Source: Bacillota bacterium | GTDB lineage: Bacteria; Bacillota; Clostridia; Lachnospirales; Lachnospiraceae | Reading direction: 5' to 3' | Assembly (NCBI GenBank): GCA_029224465.1 | Contig: JAQXUQ010000019.1 | Location: 16,181 to 80,180 of the forward strand | Length of the DNA: 64,000 bases | Part shown: in pieces, positions 1-8,665 of the stretch | How positions within the stretch are numbered: position 1 is the first letter of the stretch | How the letters are laid out: each line of letters opens with the position of its first letter | The notes under the pieces: model-generated | The model's database searches: none | The model's input: the letters and a program-made list of their open reading frames with translations, nothing else | Told to the model about the DNA's origin: nothing | Program-made: the position numbers and the translations under genes

Positions 1-667
1 CGATCACGATATGGCCGATCAGCTGTCCTTCATCCGTGTAGTCATTCTGCGGAAACCTTGAGAGCTCTTTCGTCTTGCCGATATCATGCAGAAGGGCTGC
101 CGTCACGAGAAGATCATGGTTTAAGAAAGGATACTGCTCCGCCATGAACGCGCACATTTTCGCGACGCCGAGTGTATGTTCCAGAAGGCCGCCCATGAAG
201 CCGTGGTGAACCGTTTTGGCGGCGGAAGAGGTCTGGAACTTCTTGACAAAATCCTTGTCGTCAACAAAAAACGCGATCAGAAGCTTCCGCAGGTTCGGAT
301 TGTGCACCGAATTCGCGAGGGCAATCAGCTCCGCCCACATCTGCTTGACGCTCTTTTTGGTCACCGGAACATATTCCGAAGGGTTATACTCCCCTTCGCG
401 GCACTTGCGCGCGCGCTTGATATTGAGCTGGATCTTCTTCTGGTAAACCGTTACGTCTCCGACGATATCGACATAATCCATCTCCGAGAAATCTTCGATG
501 CCGACACTGCCCGGGTCCCAGATTTTGGCGTCGACAGTGCCTGTTTTGTCCTGCAGAATGACACTGTCATAGGCTCTTCCGTTCTTGGCGGTCAGCGTGC
601 TCTTTTTCTTGCAGAGGTAGATATCGCTGATGCTGTCTCCCTCTTTAAAATCCTGAATATATTTCAT
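1..667 (-). CDS. yhaM: YhaM-type 3'-5' exoribonuclease (partial, C-terminus outside window)
   Basis: The visible 222 residues read as an N-terminal OB-fold domain (about residues 1-100) followed by the beginning of an HD domain: LLEHTLG near residue 165 and the metal-binding pair in LLHDIGK near residues 191-196. OB followed by HD is the order of YhaM nucleases, which trim single-stranded RNA or DNA in the cytoplasm of Firmicutes. Family members are about 310 aa, so some 90 C-terminal residues lie beyond position 1. The ATG at 667 is preceded by AAAGGA at good spacing. It starts 16 nt after the HtrA-like gene on the same strand, so co-transcription is likely. Family assignment is from motif order only. 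Confidence 0.82.
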   Translation of the reverse strand, partial: MKYIQDFKEGDSISDIYLCKKKSTLTAKNGRAYDSVILQDKTGTVDAKIWDPGSVGIEDFSEMDYVDIVGDVTVYQKKIQLNIKRARKCREGEYNPSEYVPVTKKSVKQMWAELIALANSVHNPNLRKLLIAFFVDDKDFVKKFQTSSAAKTVHHGFMGGLLEHTLGVAKMCAFMAEQYPFLNHDLLVTAALLHDIGKTKELSRFPQNDYTDEGQLIGHIVI

Positions 668-683
668 GTTGTTCCTTTCCATA

Positions 684-2045
684 TCACTGCAAAAACCGCG
701 CCTTCGGCGCAGCCTGCACTTTCACTGTTTCATAACCCTTCACGCCCTGACGCTGCAGCGACACCTGCAGCGGCTCCGGTTTGTCGATCTCTTTGAGCGC
801 GAGCGTCAGATCTTCGAAGTTTTCGATCTTTCTCTCCCCCAGTGAAGTAATGACATCGCCGCTCTGGATCCCCGCGGCCATTGCCGGCGAATCCATTTCA
901 ACTTTCGTGACAAACGCGCCTTCCGGAATGCCCTGGGATTTTGCGATATCCTCCGGCACTGTGGCACCGTGAATGCCCAGATAAATCTGCTGGCGTCCGT
1001 TGGACATCGCCTCGATCACGGGTTTTAACTCCGTCACGCCGACCGCGCAGACAAGGTTCGGAGAATCGCTCCTGCTGCCGGACATGTCAATCCAGCCGAT
1101 GATGTTTCCCGAAAGATCCGACAAAACACCGCTCGCTCTGGTACTGCCATAAATGTCCGTGGTAATCTGCAGGAGCGAACTGTCCTGCAGGTCAAGCGGC
1201 AGCGCCGCATTGGTCACAATGCCGTAGCTTACGCTGCCGGCCGTTCCGGCAGGACTTCCGACCGCGATGACCGGCTTTCCGAGCAGGCCGCTCTTCGCGC
1301 TGCTGCCAAGCACCGCCGGATGAAACTTTTCCTTCTCCTCTTCGCTCAGACCGCTCTCGCTGACAGCAAGGACCGTAAGTCCCGTAACAAGATCGCAGGC
1401 TTTGACCTTCGCGTCGTATCTTTCGTGATCCTCTGTGGTCACTTCGAGAGAGCCCGCGTCAGAGAGCTTGCTTCCCTGCGCGAGAATCAGAATTTCCGTA
1501 CCGGTTTTTGCGAGGACAAGACCGCTGCTGCTGCCGGTATTGTTGAACATGTCGCCGGCCCAGTCATAGTCCTTTGTGATGGCAGTGACCGTCACGACGG
1601 ATTCCGCGGCCTTCTGTGCGATTTCGCCGAGCGTGCTGTACTGGTTTTCCAGCTCTTTGGCTGTCCCGCGGCTTCTCTCAATGTCCGAGATAACTTCCTG
1701 CTTGATCTGGTCCTTGTCCACCTGCTGGGAAACTTCTTCCGAAATCTGCTGCTGCACCTGTTCCTGCGTCAGCTCTTTTTCGTTCTTCATCATCTGTTCC
1801 GGGGACATTTCCTGCTCTTCTTCGGGAAAAGTCACGGCTTCGGGCGTTTCGGGAGGATTGATCGCGCGGTTGATGACAGGCTCCAGAAGCAAAAAAACAA
1901 TGCACGCCACAGCGCCGAACATGGCTGCGAGAAATGCGGTGACGGCTGTCCTGCGCAGCAGCTTTTTTCTGTTGACCGGCCGCTGTTTGATCTTTTCTTT
2001 CATGAAGTCGGTATTGACTTCGTTTGTCTTCTCTTCCTCTTCCAT
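684..2045 (-). CDS. HtrA-like S1C trypsin-fold PDZ protein, catalytically degenerate
   Basis: A membrane-anchored protein: short acidic cytoplasmic N-terminus, one hydrophobic segment (LAAMFGAVACIVFLLL, about residues 36-52), an acidic linker, a trypsin-like domain and a C-terminal PDZ domain (IPEGAFVTKVEMDSPAMAAGI, then SGDVITSLG). HtrA/DegP enzymes degrade misfolded envelope proteins with a His-Asp-Ser triad. Here the His motif reads ILILAQGS (His to Gln), the Asp motif reads CDLVTGLTVL (Asp to Gly), and the GNSGG serine loop reads RASGV. It is therefore probably a binding or sensing pseudoprotease. I chose the ATG at 2045 because GGAG sits 9 nt upstream; an in-frame start at 2171 would add 42 low-complexity residues. 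Confidence 0.75.
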   Translation of the reverse strand: MEEEEKTNEVNTDFMKEKIKQRPVNRKKLLRRTAVTAFLAAMFGAVACIVFLLLEPVINRAINPPETPEAVTFPEEEQEMSPEQMMKNEKELTQEQVQQQISEEVSQQVDKDQIKQEVISDIERSRGTAKELENQYSTLGEIAQKAAESVVTVTAITKDYDWAGDMFNNTGSSSGLVLAKTGTEILILAQGSKLSDAGSLEVTTEDHERYDAKVKACDLVTGLTVLAVSESGLSEEEKEKFHPAVLGSSAKSGLLGKPVIAVGSPAGTAGSVSYGIVTNAALPLDLQDSSLLQITTDIYGSTRASGVLSDLSGNIIGWIDMSGSRSDSPNLVCAVGVTELKPVIEAMSNGRQQIYLGIHGATVPEDIAKSQGIPEGAFVTKVEMDSPAMAAGIQSGDVITSLGERKIENFEDLTLALKEIDKPEPLQVSLQRQGVKGYETVKVQAAPKARFLQ

Positions 2046-2180
2046 ATGCTTTCGCTCCGTATCCTGCGCGGCGCTGCTCCGGTTGGCGGGTGGGGCTTCA
2101 CGGCGCTGTCCGGTCGACGCGCCTGCCTGCGCAGTACTGTTGTTAAGTATAGCATGATCCTGCCCCTGCATGCATTACCC

Positions 2181-2210
2181 TTGGGCGCGATGTCCGGCTT
2201 GTGTTATAAT
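2181..2210 (+). promoter_or_regulatory. Candidate sigma-A promoter of mutS2
   Basis: TTGGGC at 2181-2186 and a perfect TATAAT at 2205-2210 are separated by 18 bp. Transcription would begin within a few bases of the mutS2 start, so the message would be nearly leaderless, which fits the lack of a Shine-Dalgarno sequence there. The -35 match is only fair. Confidence 0.5.
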
Positions 2211-2217
2211 TTTCGTT

Positions 2218-4623
2218 ATGAATGAAAAAGTAATGCGTGTTGTGGAATACAACAAGATAATTGAACTTCTGGCTTCCCATGCAACGTCCGGTCCCGGCAG
2301 AAAGATGTGTCTTTCGCTTGTGCCGATGACCGATATTGAGGACATGGAAAAGGCGCAGGCACAGACCGGGGCGGCGCTCGCCTTTCTTCTTCGGAACGGC
2401 TCTATCAGTTTCGGCAGCAACAGAGATTTCGGCGCGGACTTTCAGGCTCTTGCGATCGGGACATCTCTGCCTGCTGCGGAGCTCCTGCGGCTGGCCTCCT
2501 TTCTGGAAAACATCGCGCTTGTCAAAGGCCGCGCGCCATCGGATGAGAGCGACCCTTTATTCGATCTGTTCGACTGCCTGTACCCTCTTTCGCCTGTCGC
2601 GAAGGAAATCCGGCGCTGCCTTCCCGCGGAAGACATCATCGCCGATGACGCGAGTCCGGAACTGCGGCGGATCCGCCGCGCGCTTTCGCAGACGGACGAG
2701 AAGATCCATTCCCAGCTGAACCGCATGGTGAATGTCACCTACGCTTCCTGCCTGCAGGACAATATCATCACGATCCGGGACGACCGCTACTGTCTTCCGG
2801 TCAAGGCGGAATACAAGGCACAGGTCAAAGGTATTGTACATGATTCCTCCAAGGCAGGGTCCACCCTGTTTATCGAGCCGGCTTCGATTGTCGAGCTGGG
2901 CAACACAATGCGGGAGCTGCACGGGCAGGAGCGCAAGGAGGAAGAGCGGATTCTTTCGTCGCTCTCGTCTCTTGCAGGGGAGCAGCTGACGGCACTGCGG
3001 GACGATCAGGCTAACATGACAGAGCTCGACTTCATCTTCGCGAAGGCCGCGCTGGCGCTTTCGGAGAATGCGATGCGGCCTGTTTTGAATACAAATCATG
3101 TCATCCGGATCCGGAAAGGCAGGCATCCTCTGATCGACCCGAAGAGGGTGGTTCCGATTGATCTCGAAATCGGGGATCAGTATAACATGATCGTCGTGAC
3201 AGGGCCGAATACCGGCGGCAAAACAGTCACGCTCAAAACCGTCGGCCTCTTCACGCTGATGGGCATGGCGGGGCTGCATATCCCTGCCGGCGACCGGAGC
3301 GAGCTGTCGGTTTTCCGGGAAGTGTTCGCGGATATCGGTGATGAACAGAGCATTGAACAGAATCTGTCTACGTTTTCGTCGCATATGACTTCCATTGTCG
3401 ATATTCTGCGCCGCGTGGACAAAGACTGTCTGTGTCTGTTCGATGAACTGGGCAGCGGCACGGACCCGACCGAGGGCGCGGCTCTTGCGATCTCGATTCT
3501 GAATTTCCTGCATGTGCGGGGAATCACCACGCTCGCGACGACACACTATGCCGAGCTCAAGCTCTTTGCGATGAAAACGCAGGGCATTGTCAACGCTTCC
3601 TGCGAATTTGATGTGGAAACACTGCAGCCGACCTACCGGCTGCTGGTCGGCGTTCCCGGCAAGTCCAACGCGTTCGCGATCGCGGCAAGACTGGGCATGC
3701 CCGGTTATATCATCGAAACCGCGAAAGAGCAGATGTCGCAGGAATCCAAAGACTTCGAAGAGCTGCTGACGGATCTGGAAACTTCCAGACAGAAGGCGGC
3801 CAAGGAGCAGGCGGAAGCCGAGCGCATCCGCGCGGACCTTGCAAAACGCGAGGAGCAGCTGAAAAAGAAAGAAGCGCAGATCGAACAGCGCCGCAGAGAA
3901 ATTCTGGACAACGCGAATGAAAAAGCGCGGAATATCCTGCAGGACGCGAAGGATACGGCAGATCATGCCATCTCGCAGATCCGCAAGGGCGGCGGCAGCA
4001 TTGTCAATCTGGAAAAGACGCGCACGAACCTGCGCGAGAAGGTAAGCGCGAAGAACCGTTCGATGCAGCACCCCGCGGCACCGGCTCCCGCGCACCGGCA
4101 GCTGAGGCCTTCCGAAGTTCATATCGGCGACAAGGTAAAGATTCTGTCCATGGGCATGGAGGGCGTTGTTTCGACGCTGCCGGACAAGGACGGTAAACTG
4201 CAGGTACGCTGCGGCATTCTGAATTCGCAGGCGCCTTTGAAAGACCTCGCGCTGATCGACGAAGAGACCGGCAGGACGCTGAAGGCGGGCAGCCGTGCGG
4301 GCAAAAGCAGCTTAAAGAAAGCTTTCCGGAACCCGAATGCAGGCAGAAGCACGGACGGACTGGATCTTTCGCACGCGCTGTCCATTTCCCCGGAAATCAA
4401 TCTGATCGGCATGACGACGGACGAGGCCGTCATGGCGCTCGACAAATATCTGGACGACGCACGGCTTTCTCATCTTGAGAGCGTCCGCATCGTTCACGGC
4501 AAAGGAACCGGCGCGCTGCGCAGCGCCGTGCACAATTATCTGCGGAAGCAGAAATGGGTCAAATCGTACCGCAGCGGCGAATTCGGCGAAGGCGATGCGG
4601 GCGTGACGATTGTTACATTTTAG
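2218..4623 (+). CDS. mutS2: Endonuclease MutS2
   Basis: 801 aa, close to the usual 780-800 for MutS2. The protein lacks the MutS mismatch-recognition domain, has the core/lever region, a Walker A GPNTGGKT near residue 330 with ABC-type ATPase motifs (LFDELGSGTDPTEG), a long Lys/Glu-rich coiled coil (about 520-630) and a C-terminal Smr nuclease domain (INLIGMTTDEA, HGKGTGALR near 760). MutS2 proteins suppress recombination and split collided ribosomes in Firmicutes. ATG 2218 gives the family-typical MNEKV start; ATG 2233 is an alternative. No strong ribosome-binding site is seen for either. It leads a likely operon with the two-component genes, 10 nt downstream. Confidence 0.95.
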   Translation: MNEKVMRVVEYNKIIELLASHATSGPGRKMCLSLVPMTDIEDMEKAQAQTGAALAFLLRNGSISFGSNRDFGADFQALAIGTSLPAAELLRLASFLENIALVKGRAPSDESDPLFDLFDCLYPLSPVAKEIRRCLPAEDIIADDASPELRRIRRALSQTDEKIHSQLNRMVNVTYASCLQDNIITIRDDRYCLPVKAEYKAQVKGIVHDSSKAGSTLFIEPASIVELGNTMRELHGQERKEEERILSSLSSLAGEQLTALRDDQANMTELDFIFAKAALALSENAMRPVLNTNHVIRIRKGRHPLIDPKRVVPIDLEIGDQYNMIVVTGPNTGGKTVTLKTVGLFTLMGMAGLHIPAGDRSELSVFREVFADIGDEQSIEQNLSTFSSHMTSIVDILRRVDKDCLCLFDELGSGTDPTEGAALAISILNFLHVRGITTLATTHYAELKLFAMKTQGIVNASCEFDVETLQPTYRLLVGVPGKSNAFAIAARLGMPGYIIETAKEQMSQESKDFEELLTDLETSRQKAAKEQAEAERIRADLAKREEQLKKKEAQIEQRRREILDNANEKARNILQDAKDTADHAISQIRKGGGSIVNLEKTRTNLREKVSAKNRSMQHPAAPAPAHRQLRPSEVHIGDKVKILSMGMEGVVSTLPDKDGKLQVRCGILNSQAPLKDLALIDEETGRTLKAGSRAGKSSLKKAFRNPNAGRSTDGLDLSHALSISPEINLIGMTTDEAVMALDKYLDDARLSHLESVRIVHGKGTGALRSAVHNYLRKQKWVKSYRSGEFGEGDAGVTIVTF

Positions 4624-4633
4624 GTGAAACAAG

Positions 4634-5344
4634 ATGGCAGCAGACAAAAAGAAAATCCTGATCGTAGATGATGACGAAAACATCGCCGAACTGATCAGTC
4701 TCTACCTAACAAAAGAAGGCTATGACACGGAAGAAGCACATGACGGCGAAACCGCGCTGGAACGGTTTCCCGAGTACAGGCCGGATCTGATTGTTCTGGA
4801 TCTGATGCTTCCCGGCGTGGACGGCTATCAGGTCTGTCAGGAAATCCGCGCGCACTCGGACGTCCCGATCATCATGCTGTCCGCCAAGGGAGAAGTTTTC
4901 GACAAAGTGCACGGTCTCAAACTCGGCGCGGACGACTACATGGAAAAGCCGTTCGATCCGACCGAGCTTGTCGCGCGTGTCAACGCGGTTCTCCGCCGCT
5001 GCCGCCTGAATGCGGCGCGGACGGCAAAACAGGAGCCGCTCGACGAAATCGTCGAATACCCGGGCCTTATCGTCAACAAAACGAATTACTCTGTCACATA
5101 TATGGGCGAAAATATCCGGATGCCCCCGAAGGAGCTCGAACTTTTGTATTATCTGGCGGCTTCACCGAATCGTGTTTTTACGCGGGAACAGCTTCTCGAC
5201 AGCATCTGGGGATACGAATACACCGGCGATACGCGCACGGTTGACGTACATATCAAGAGAATCCGCGAAAAGATTCACGAGACGCCGGACTGGGGGATCG
5301 AGACGATTCAGTGCGTCGGCTACAAGTTCCGGACGAAGCGCTGA
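4634..5344 (+). CDS. OmpR/PhoB-family response regulator
   Basis: 236 aa. Receiver domain at residues 8-120 with the acidic pair D12-D13, phospho-acceptor D56 in VLDLMLPG and conserved KPF lysine, followed by a winged-helix DNA-binding domain (about 135-235: PPKELELLYYLA, RVFTREQLLDSIWG, RTVDVHIKRIREKI). AGGTGA lies upstream of the ATG. It sits 15 nt before a sensor kinase and is surely its partner. The layout resembles PhoP/VicR-type pairs, but the signal is not identifiable from sequence, so no symbol is given. Confidence 0.95.
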   Translation: MAADKKKILIVDDDENIAELISLYLTKEGYDTEEAHDGETALERFPEYRPDLIVLDLMLPGVDGYQVCQEIRAHSDVPIIMLSAKGEVFDKVHGLKLGADDYMEKPFDPTELVARVNAVLRRCRLNAARTAKQEPLDEIVEYPGLIVNKTNYSVTYMGENIRMPPKELELLYYLAASPNRVFTREQLLDSIWGYEYTGDTRTVDVHIKRIREKIHETPDWGIETIQCVGYKFRTKR

Positions 5345-5359
5345 CGGGGGCGCTGTGCC

Positions 5360-6790
5360 ATGCGCAAAACACTTTACCTGAAATTCATTCTCGCCTATCT
5401 TCTGTTCGGCATTTTCGGGTTTATCGTCGTCGCGACCTTTGTCTCGAACATGTTGGAAGACCACTGTCTGCAGAGCACTTCGGACGCGCTCTACAGAGAG
5501 GCGACGCAGATCGCGAACACCTATGCCGCGGATCTGTACAGCTCCGAGACGTCGCTCGATACGGTTTCCCGGCAGATCACGGTTCTTGCAGGTTACAGTG
5601 ACGCGCAGATCTGGATCATGAATCCGTCGGGCCGTATGGTCGCAAAATCCGGGGAAAAACTCGATCCCGGCAGGGAGGTCTATGTCAAAGGCTTTAATCC
5701 GTCGGCTTTTGCGGGCAAAATCTATAATGTAGGGGATTTCTTCGGAAGCTTCGATGAGCCGATGATCTCGGTTCTGGCGCCGATCACCGGAAATTATAAA
5801 ACCAACGGTTACGTCGTGATCCACACGGCGCTTTCGGGTGTGCAGCAGGAAGCGGGAAAGCTTTTGAATATCTCATATATCATGCTGCTTCTGATCTTCC
5901 TGCTGTCGATCATTATTCTGATTTTCTTCACGGAAATCGTCTATTCGCCGCTCAAGAAAATCACCAAAGCAACCGAGCAGTATGCCGCCGGCAACATGAG
6001 TTACACGTTCAGTGTGGAATCGGAAGATGAAATGGGGTATCTCGCTGCGACGCTCCAGTATATGGCCGGCGAGATCGCCCGCTCCGAAGACGATCAGAAG
6101 AAATTCATCGCCAATGTTTCGCACGATTTCCGTTCTCCGCTGACCTCGATCCGCGGCTTTCTCACGGCGATGCTGGACGGGACCATTCCCCCGGAGAAGC
6201 ATGAGAAATACCTGAAAACCGTCCTCGACGAAACCGACCGGCTGACCAAGCTGACGAACGGTCTTCTGACGCTGAACAGTCTGGGGACCAAGGGCATGCT
6301 GCTTACGCGCACGGACTTTGATATCAACGACACAATCCGCCATGTCGCGGCTTCCTTCGAGCAGGTCTGCAGGGAGAAGCGTCTTCATTTCGAGCTGATT
6401 CTTTCGGGCGATACGCTCTACGTGAACGCCGACAAGGAAAAGATCCAGCAGGTGCTCTACAATCTGGTGGACAACGCAATTAAATTCAGCCGCCCTGATT
6501 CTTCGATCCGGATCGAGACAACCGAGCGCCACAGCAAGATCTTTGTCTCCGTCAAAGATTCCGGCATCGGCATTCCCAAAGAAGACCAGAAGCTGATCTT
6601 CAACCGTTTCTACAAAACTGACCTCTCCCGCGGCAAGGATAAGAAAGGCACGGGCCTCGGCCTTTCGATTGTGCAGGAAATACTGCGTGCCCACGGCGAA
6701 AATATCAACGTAGTCAGCACCGAGAATGTCGGAAGCGAGTTTATCTTTTCGCTCAAGCGCTCGGATGTGAATGATCAGCTGGAGGATTAA
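5360..6790 (+). CDS. Membrane sensor histidine kinase (HAMP, HisKA, HATPase)
   Basis: 476 aa. First transmembrane segment about residues 8-29, an extracytoplasmic sensor region of about 140 residues with no recognisable domain, second transmembrane segment about 171-191, HAMP linker to about 245, HisKA domain with phospho-accepting H255 in NVSHDFRSPL, and HATPase with N box NLVDNAIKFS, G1 DSGIGIP and G2 GTGLGLSI. It would autophosphorylate on an unknown envelope signal and pass phosphate to the regulator encoded just upstream. The gene ends the mutS2-regulator-kinase run; a perfect 21-bp inverted repeat follows. Confidence 0.95.
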   Translation: MRKTLYLKFILAYLLFGIFGFIVVATFVSNMLEDHCLQSTSDALYREATQIANTYAADLYSSETSLDTVSRQITVLAGYSDAQIWIMNPSGRMVAKSGEKLDPGREVYVKGFNPSAFAGKIYNVGDFFGSFDEPMISVLAPITGNYKTNGYVVIHTALSGVQQEAGKLLNISYIMLLLIFLLSIIILIFFTEIVYSPLKKITKATEQYAAGNMSYTFSVESEDEMGYLAATLQYMAGEIARSEDDQKKFIANVSHDFRSPLTSIRGFLTAMLDGTIPPEKHEKYLKTVLDETDRLTKLTNGLLTLNSLGTKGMLLTRTDFDINDTIRHVAASFEQVCREKRLHFELILSGDTLYVNADKEKIQQVLYNLVDNAIKFSRPDSSIRIETTERHSKIFVSVKDSGIGIPKEDQKLIFNRFYKTDLSRGKDKKGTGLGLSIVQEILRAHGENINVVSTENVGSEFIFSLKRSDVNDQLED

Positions 6791-6830
6791 GCGCGCGGTC
6801 GGGCTGCGATGCAGCTCCGGACAGCTTGCT

Positions 6831-6878
6831 GCTCCGGACTTCTGCGCGGGCTAAGCTGCCCGCGCAGAAGTCCGGAGC
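6831..6878. terminator. Perfect 21-bp stem-loop between convergent genes
   Basis: Positions 6831-6851 and 6858-6878 are exact reverse complements around a 6-nt loop (TAAGCT). It lies between the ends of the kinase gene (6790) and the aminotransferase gene (6885) and could terminate both. Neither side has a T tract, so a standard intrinsic terminator is not certain. Confidence 0.55.
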
Positions 6879-6884
6879 CCGCGC

Positions 6885-8057
6885 TCACCCCTCTCGGAGC
6901 GAGCCTACAAATTTCTCAAGGCGCCCGAGCGCCTTCTTCAAATTGTCGATGGAATACGCATAGGAAATACGCAGATATCCCTCGCCGCAGTCACCGAACG
7001 CGGTGCCGGGTACAATGGCAACCTTCTCTTCCTTCAGAAGGCGCGTTGCGAATTCATCCGAAGTCATGCCGAACTCTCTGATACACGGGAAGACGTAGAA
7101 AGCTCCTTCCGGTTCAAAGCACGGCAGTCCCATCTGCGCCAGCATGTGCAAAACGAACCTGCGGCGCTCATCATACGACTCCCGCATCATCTTTACATCA
7201 TCATCGCCGTTGTGCAGTGCCTCGACAGCAGCATACTGCGAAGTCGTCGGCGCGCACATAATGCAGTACTGATGAATTTTGGTCATCTGGGCAATGACCG
7301 GCTCCGGGCCGCAGGCGTAGCCGAGTCTCCAGCCGGTCATCGCGTATGCCTTCGAAAAGCCGTTGATCAGAATTGTGCGTTCCTTCATGCCGGGAAGCGA
7401 AGCAATCGAAACATGCTTCTTCCCGCCATAGGTCAGCTCCCCGTAGATTTCGTCGGATACGACGTACAGGTCATGTTTTATAATGATCGGAACAAGCTTC
7501 TCCAGATCTTCTTTCTCCATGATCGCGCCGGTCGGGTTGTTGGGGAAAGGCATGACTAAAAGCTTTGACTTCGGCGTAATCGCCGCTTCGAGCTCTTCCG
7601 GGGTCAGGCGGAATTTGTTTTTCTCCTGCAGTTCAATAATAACCGGCTTGCCATCCGCAAGAATGACGGTCGGCTGGTAAGAAACATAGGACGGCTCCGG
7701 AATCAGCACCTCGTCTCCGGGATTGATCATCGCGCGCATCGCAAGGTCAATCGCCTCCGAACCGCCGACCGTGATCAGAATTTCGTGCATGTAGTGGTAA
7801 TCAATGTTCTGGGTCCGTTTCAAATAAGCGGCGATCTCCATGCGCAGCTCCTTGAGTCCGGAGTTGGAGGTATAGAAGGTGCGCCCCTTTTCCAGCGAGT
7901 AGATCCCCTCGTCGCGGATGTGCCAGGGTGTGTCAAAATCCGGCTCGCCGACGCCCAGTGAAATCGCGTCTTTCATTTCCGCCACAATGTCAAAGAATTT
8001 GCGGATGCCGGAGGGCTTCAGCCCGACTGTTTTGTCGCAAAGCAAATCTTCTCTCAT
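6885..8057 (-). CDS. PLP-dependent class I/II aminotransferase
   Basis: About 390 aa with fold-type I features: GGSEAIDLAMRA, the PNNPTGA substrate/PLP loop, SDEIYGEL, the Schiff-base lysine in NGFSKAYAMTGWRLGY and the C-terminal LRISYA arginine. It transfers amino groups between amino acids and 2-oxo acids; aspartate, aromatic or alanine specificity cannot be told apart by eye. The ATG at 8057 has GGGAGG at suitable spacing; GTG 8075, which overlaps the lrp stop, has no ribosome-binding site. It directly follows the Lrp-type regulator, which may control it. Confidence 0.9.
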   Translation of the reverse strand: MREDLLCDKTVGLKPSGIRKFFDIVAEMKDAISLGVGEPDFDTPWHIRDEGIYSLEKGRTFYTSNSGLKELRMEIAAYLKRTQNIDYHYMHEILITVGGSEAIDLAMRAMINPGDEVLIPEPSYVSYQPTVILADGKPVIIELQEKNKFRLTPEELEAAITPKSKLLVMPFPNNPTGAIMEKEDLEKLVPIIIKHDLYVVSDEIYGELTYGGKKHVSIASLPGMKERTILINGFSKAYAMTGWRLGYACGPEPVIAQMTKIHQYCIMCAPTTSQYAAVEALHNGDDDVKMMRESYDERRRFVLHMLAQMGLPCFEPEGAFYVFPCIREFGMTSDEFATRLLKEEKVAIVPGTAFGDCGEGYLRISYAYSIDNLKKALGRLEKFVGSLREG

Positions 8058-8071
8058 CATTCCCTCCCGCG

Positions 8072-8563
8072 TCACGGCGTTACAATCTCACGCAGATCTT
8101 CATACTTCTTGTTCATGATTGTGCCGTGGTCCTTGTATTTTCTGAGGATGAAATGGGTTGTTGTCCCGACGACATAGTCCAGGGTCGAGAGCTTGTTGGA
8201 GACAAACATCGCGACTTCTTTGAGTGTTTTGCCTTCCAGAATGACCATTAGGTCGTAGCCGCCGCTCATCAGATACACCGTGTTGACTTCCGGGTACTTG
8301 TAAATGCGCTCCGCGATGTCGTCAAAACCTCTGCCCCGCTGCGGTGTGACGCGCACTTCAATCAGGGCGGTGACCTTTTCGATGCCTGTTTTATCCCAGT
8401 TGATCATGGTATGGTAGCCGCAGATGATGCCGTCATCCTCGAGCTCCTGCAGCGCGTTCGCGATCTCAATTTCTTCGGTGCCGAGCATAACTGCCAGCTC
8501 GGCGATGTTGATGCGGCTGTTCTTTTCGATGATTGTAAGAATCCGTTCTTTCAGCGTATTCAT
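8072..8563 (-). CDS. Lrp/AsnC-family transcriptional regulator
   Basis: 163 aa. N-terminal helix-turn-helix (INIAELAVMLGTEEIEIANALQ about residues 18-40), linker, then a RAM/ACT-like ligand domain (VTALIEVRVTPQRG, YLMSGGYDLMVILEG). Such proteins form octameric, amino-acid-responsive DNA-binding discs. GGAGGAG sits ahead of the ATG at 8563. Its position 14 nt before an aminotransferase gene suggests local control of amino-acid metabolism, which is inference. Confidence 0.9.
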   Translation of the reverse strand: MNTLKERILTIIEKNSRINIAELAVMLGTEEIEIANALQELEDDGIICGYHTMINWDKTGIEKVTALIEVRVTPQRGRGFDDIAERIYKYPEVNTVYLMSGGYDLMVILEGKTLKEVAMFVSNKLSTLDYVVGTTTHFILRKYKDHGTIMNKKYEDLREIVTP

Positions 8564-8665
8564 CCAGTTCTCCTCCGCCTTCCGGCGTTTGCTCTGTGCT
8601 ATATGGCTGCGGCAGGAACGGGTCGTCTCCTGCCGGTGTCCAACTGTTATTCCGTGCGGTGCCCC

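Noticed and set aside
2557..4122. A 521-codon open frame antisense to mutS2
   Set aside because: It runs wholly opposite a clear mutS2 gene, has no recognisable domain and mirrors its codon bias; several similar long antisense frames occur opposite other GC-rich genes here.
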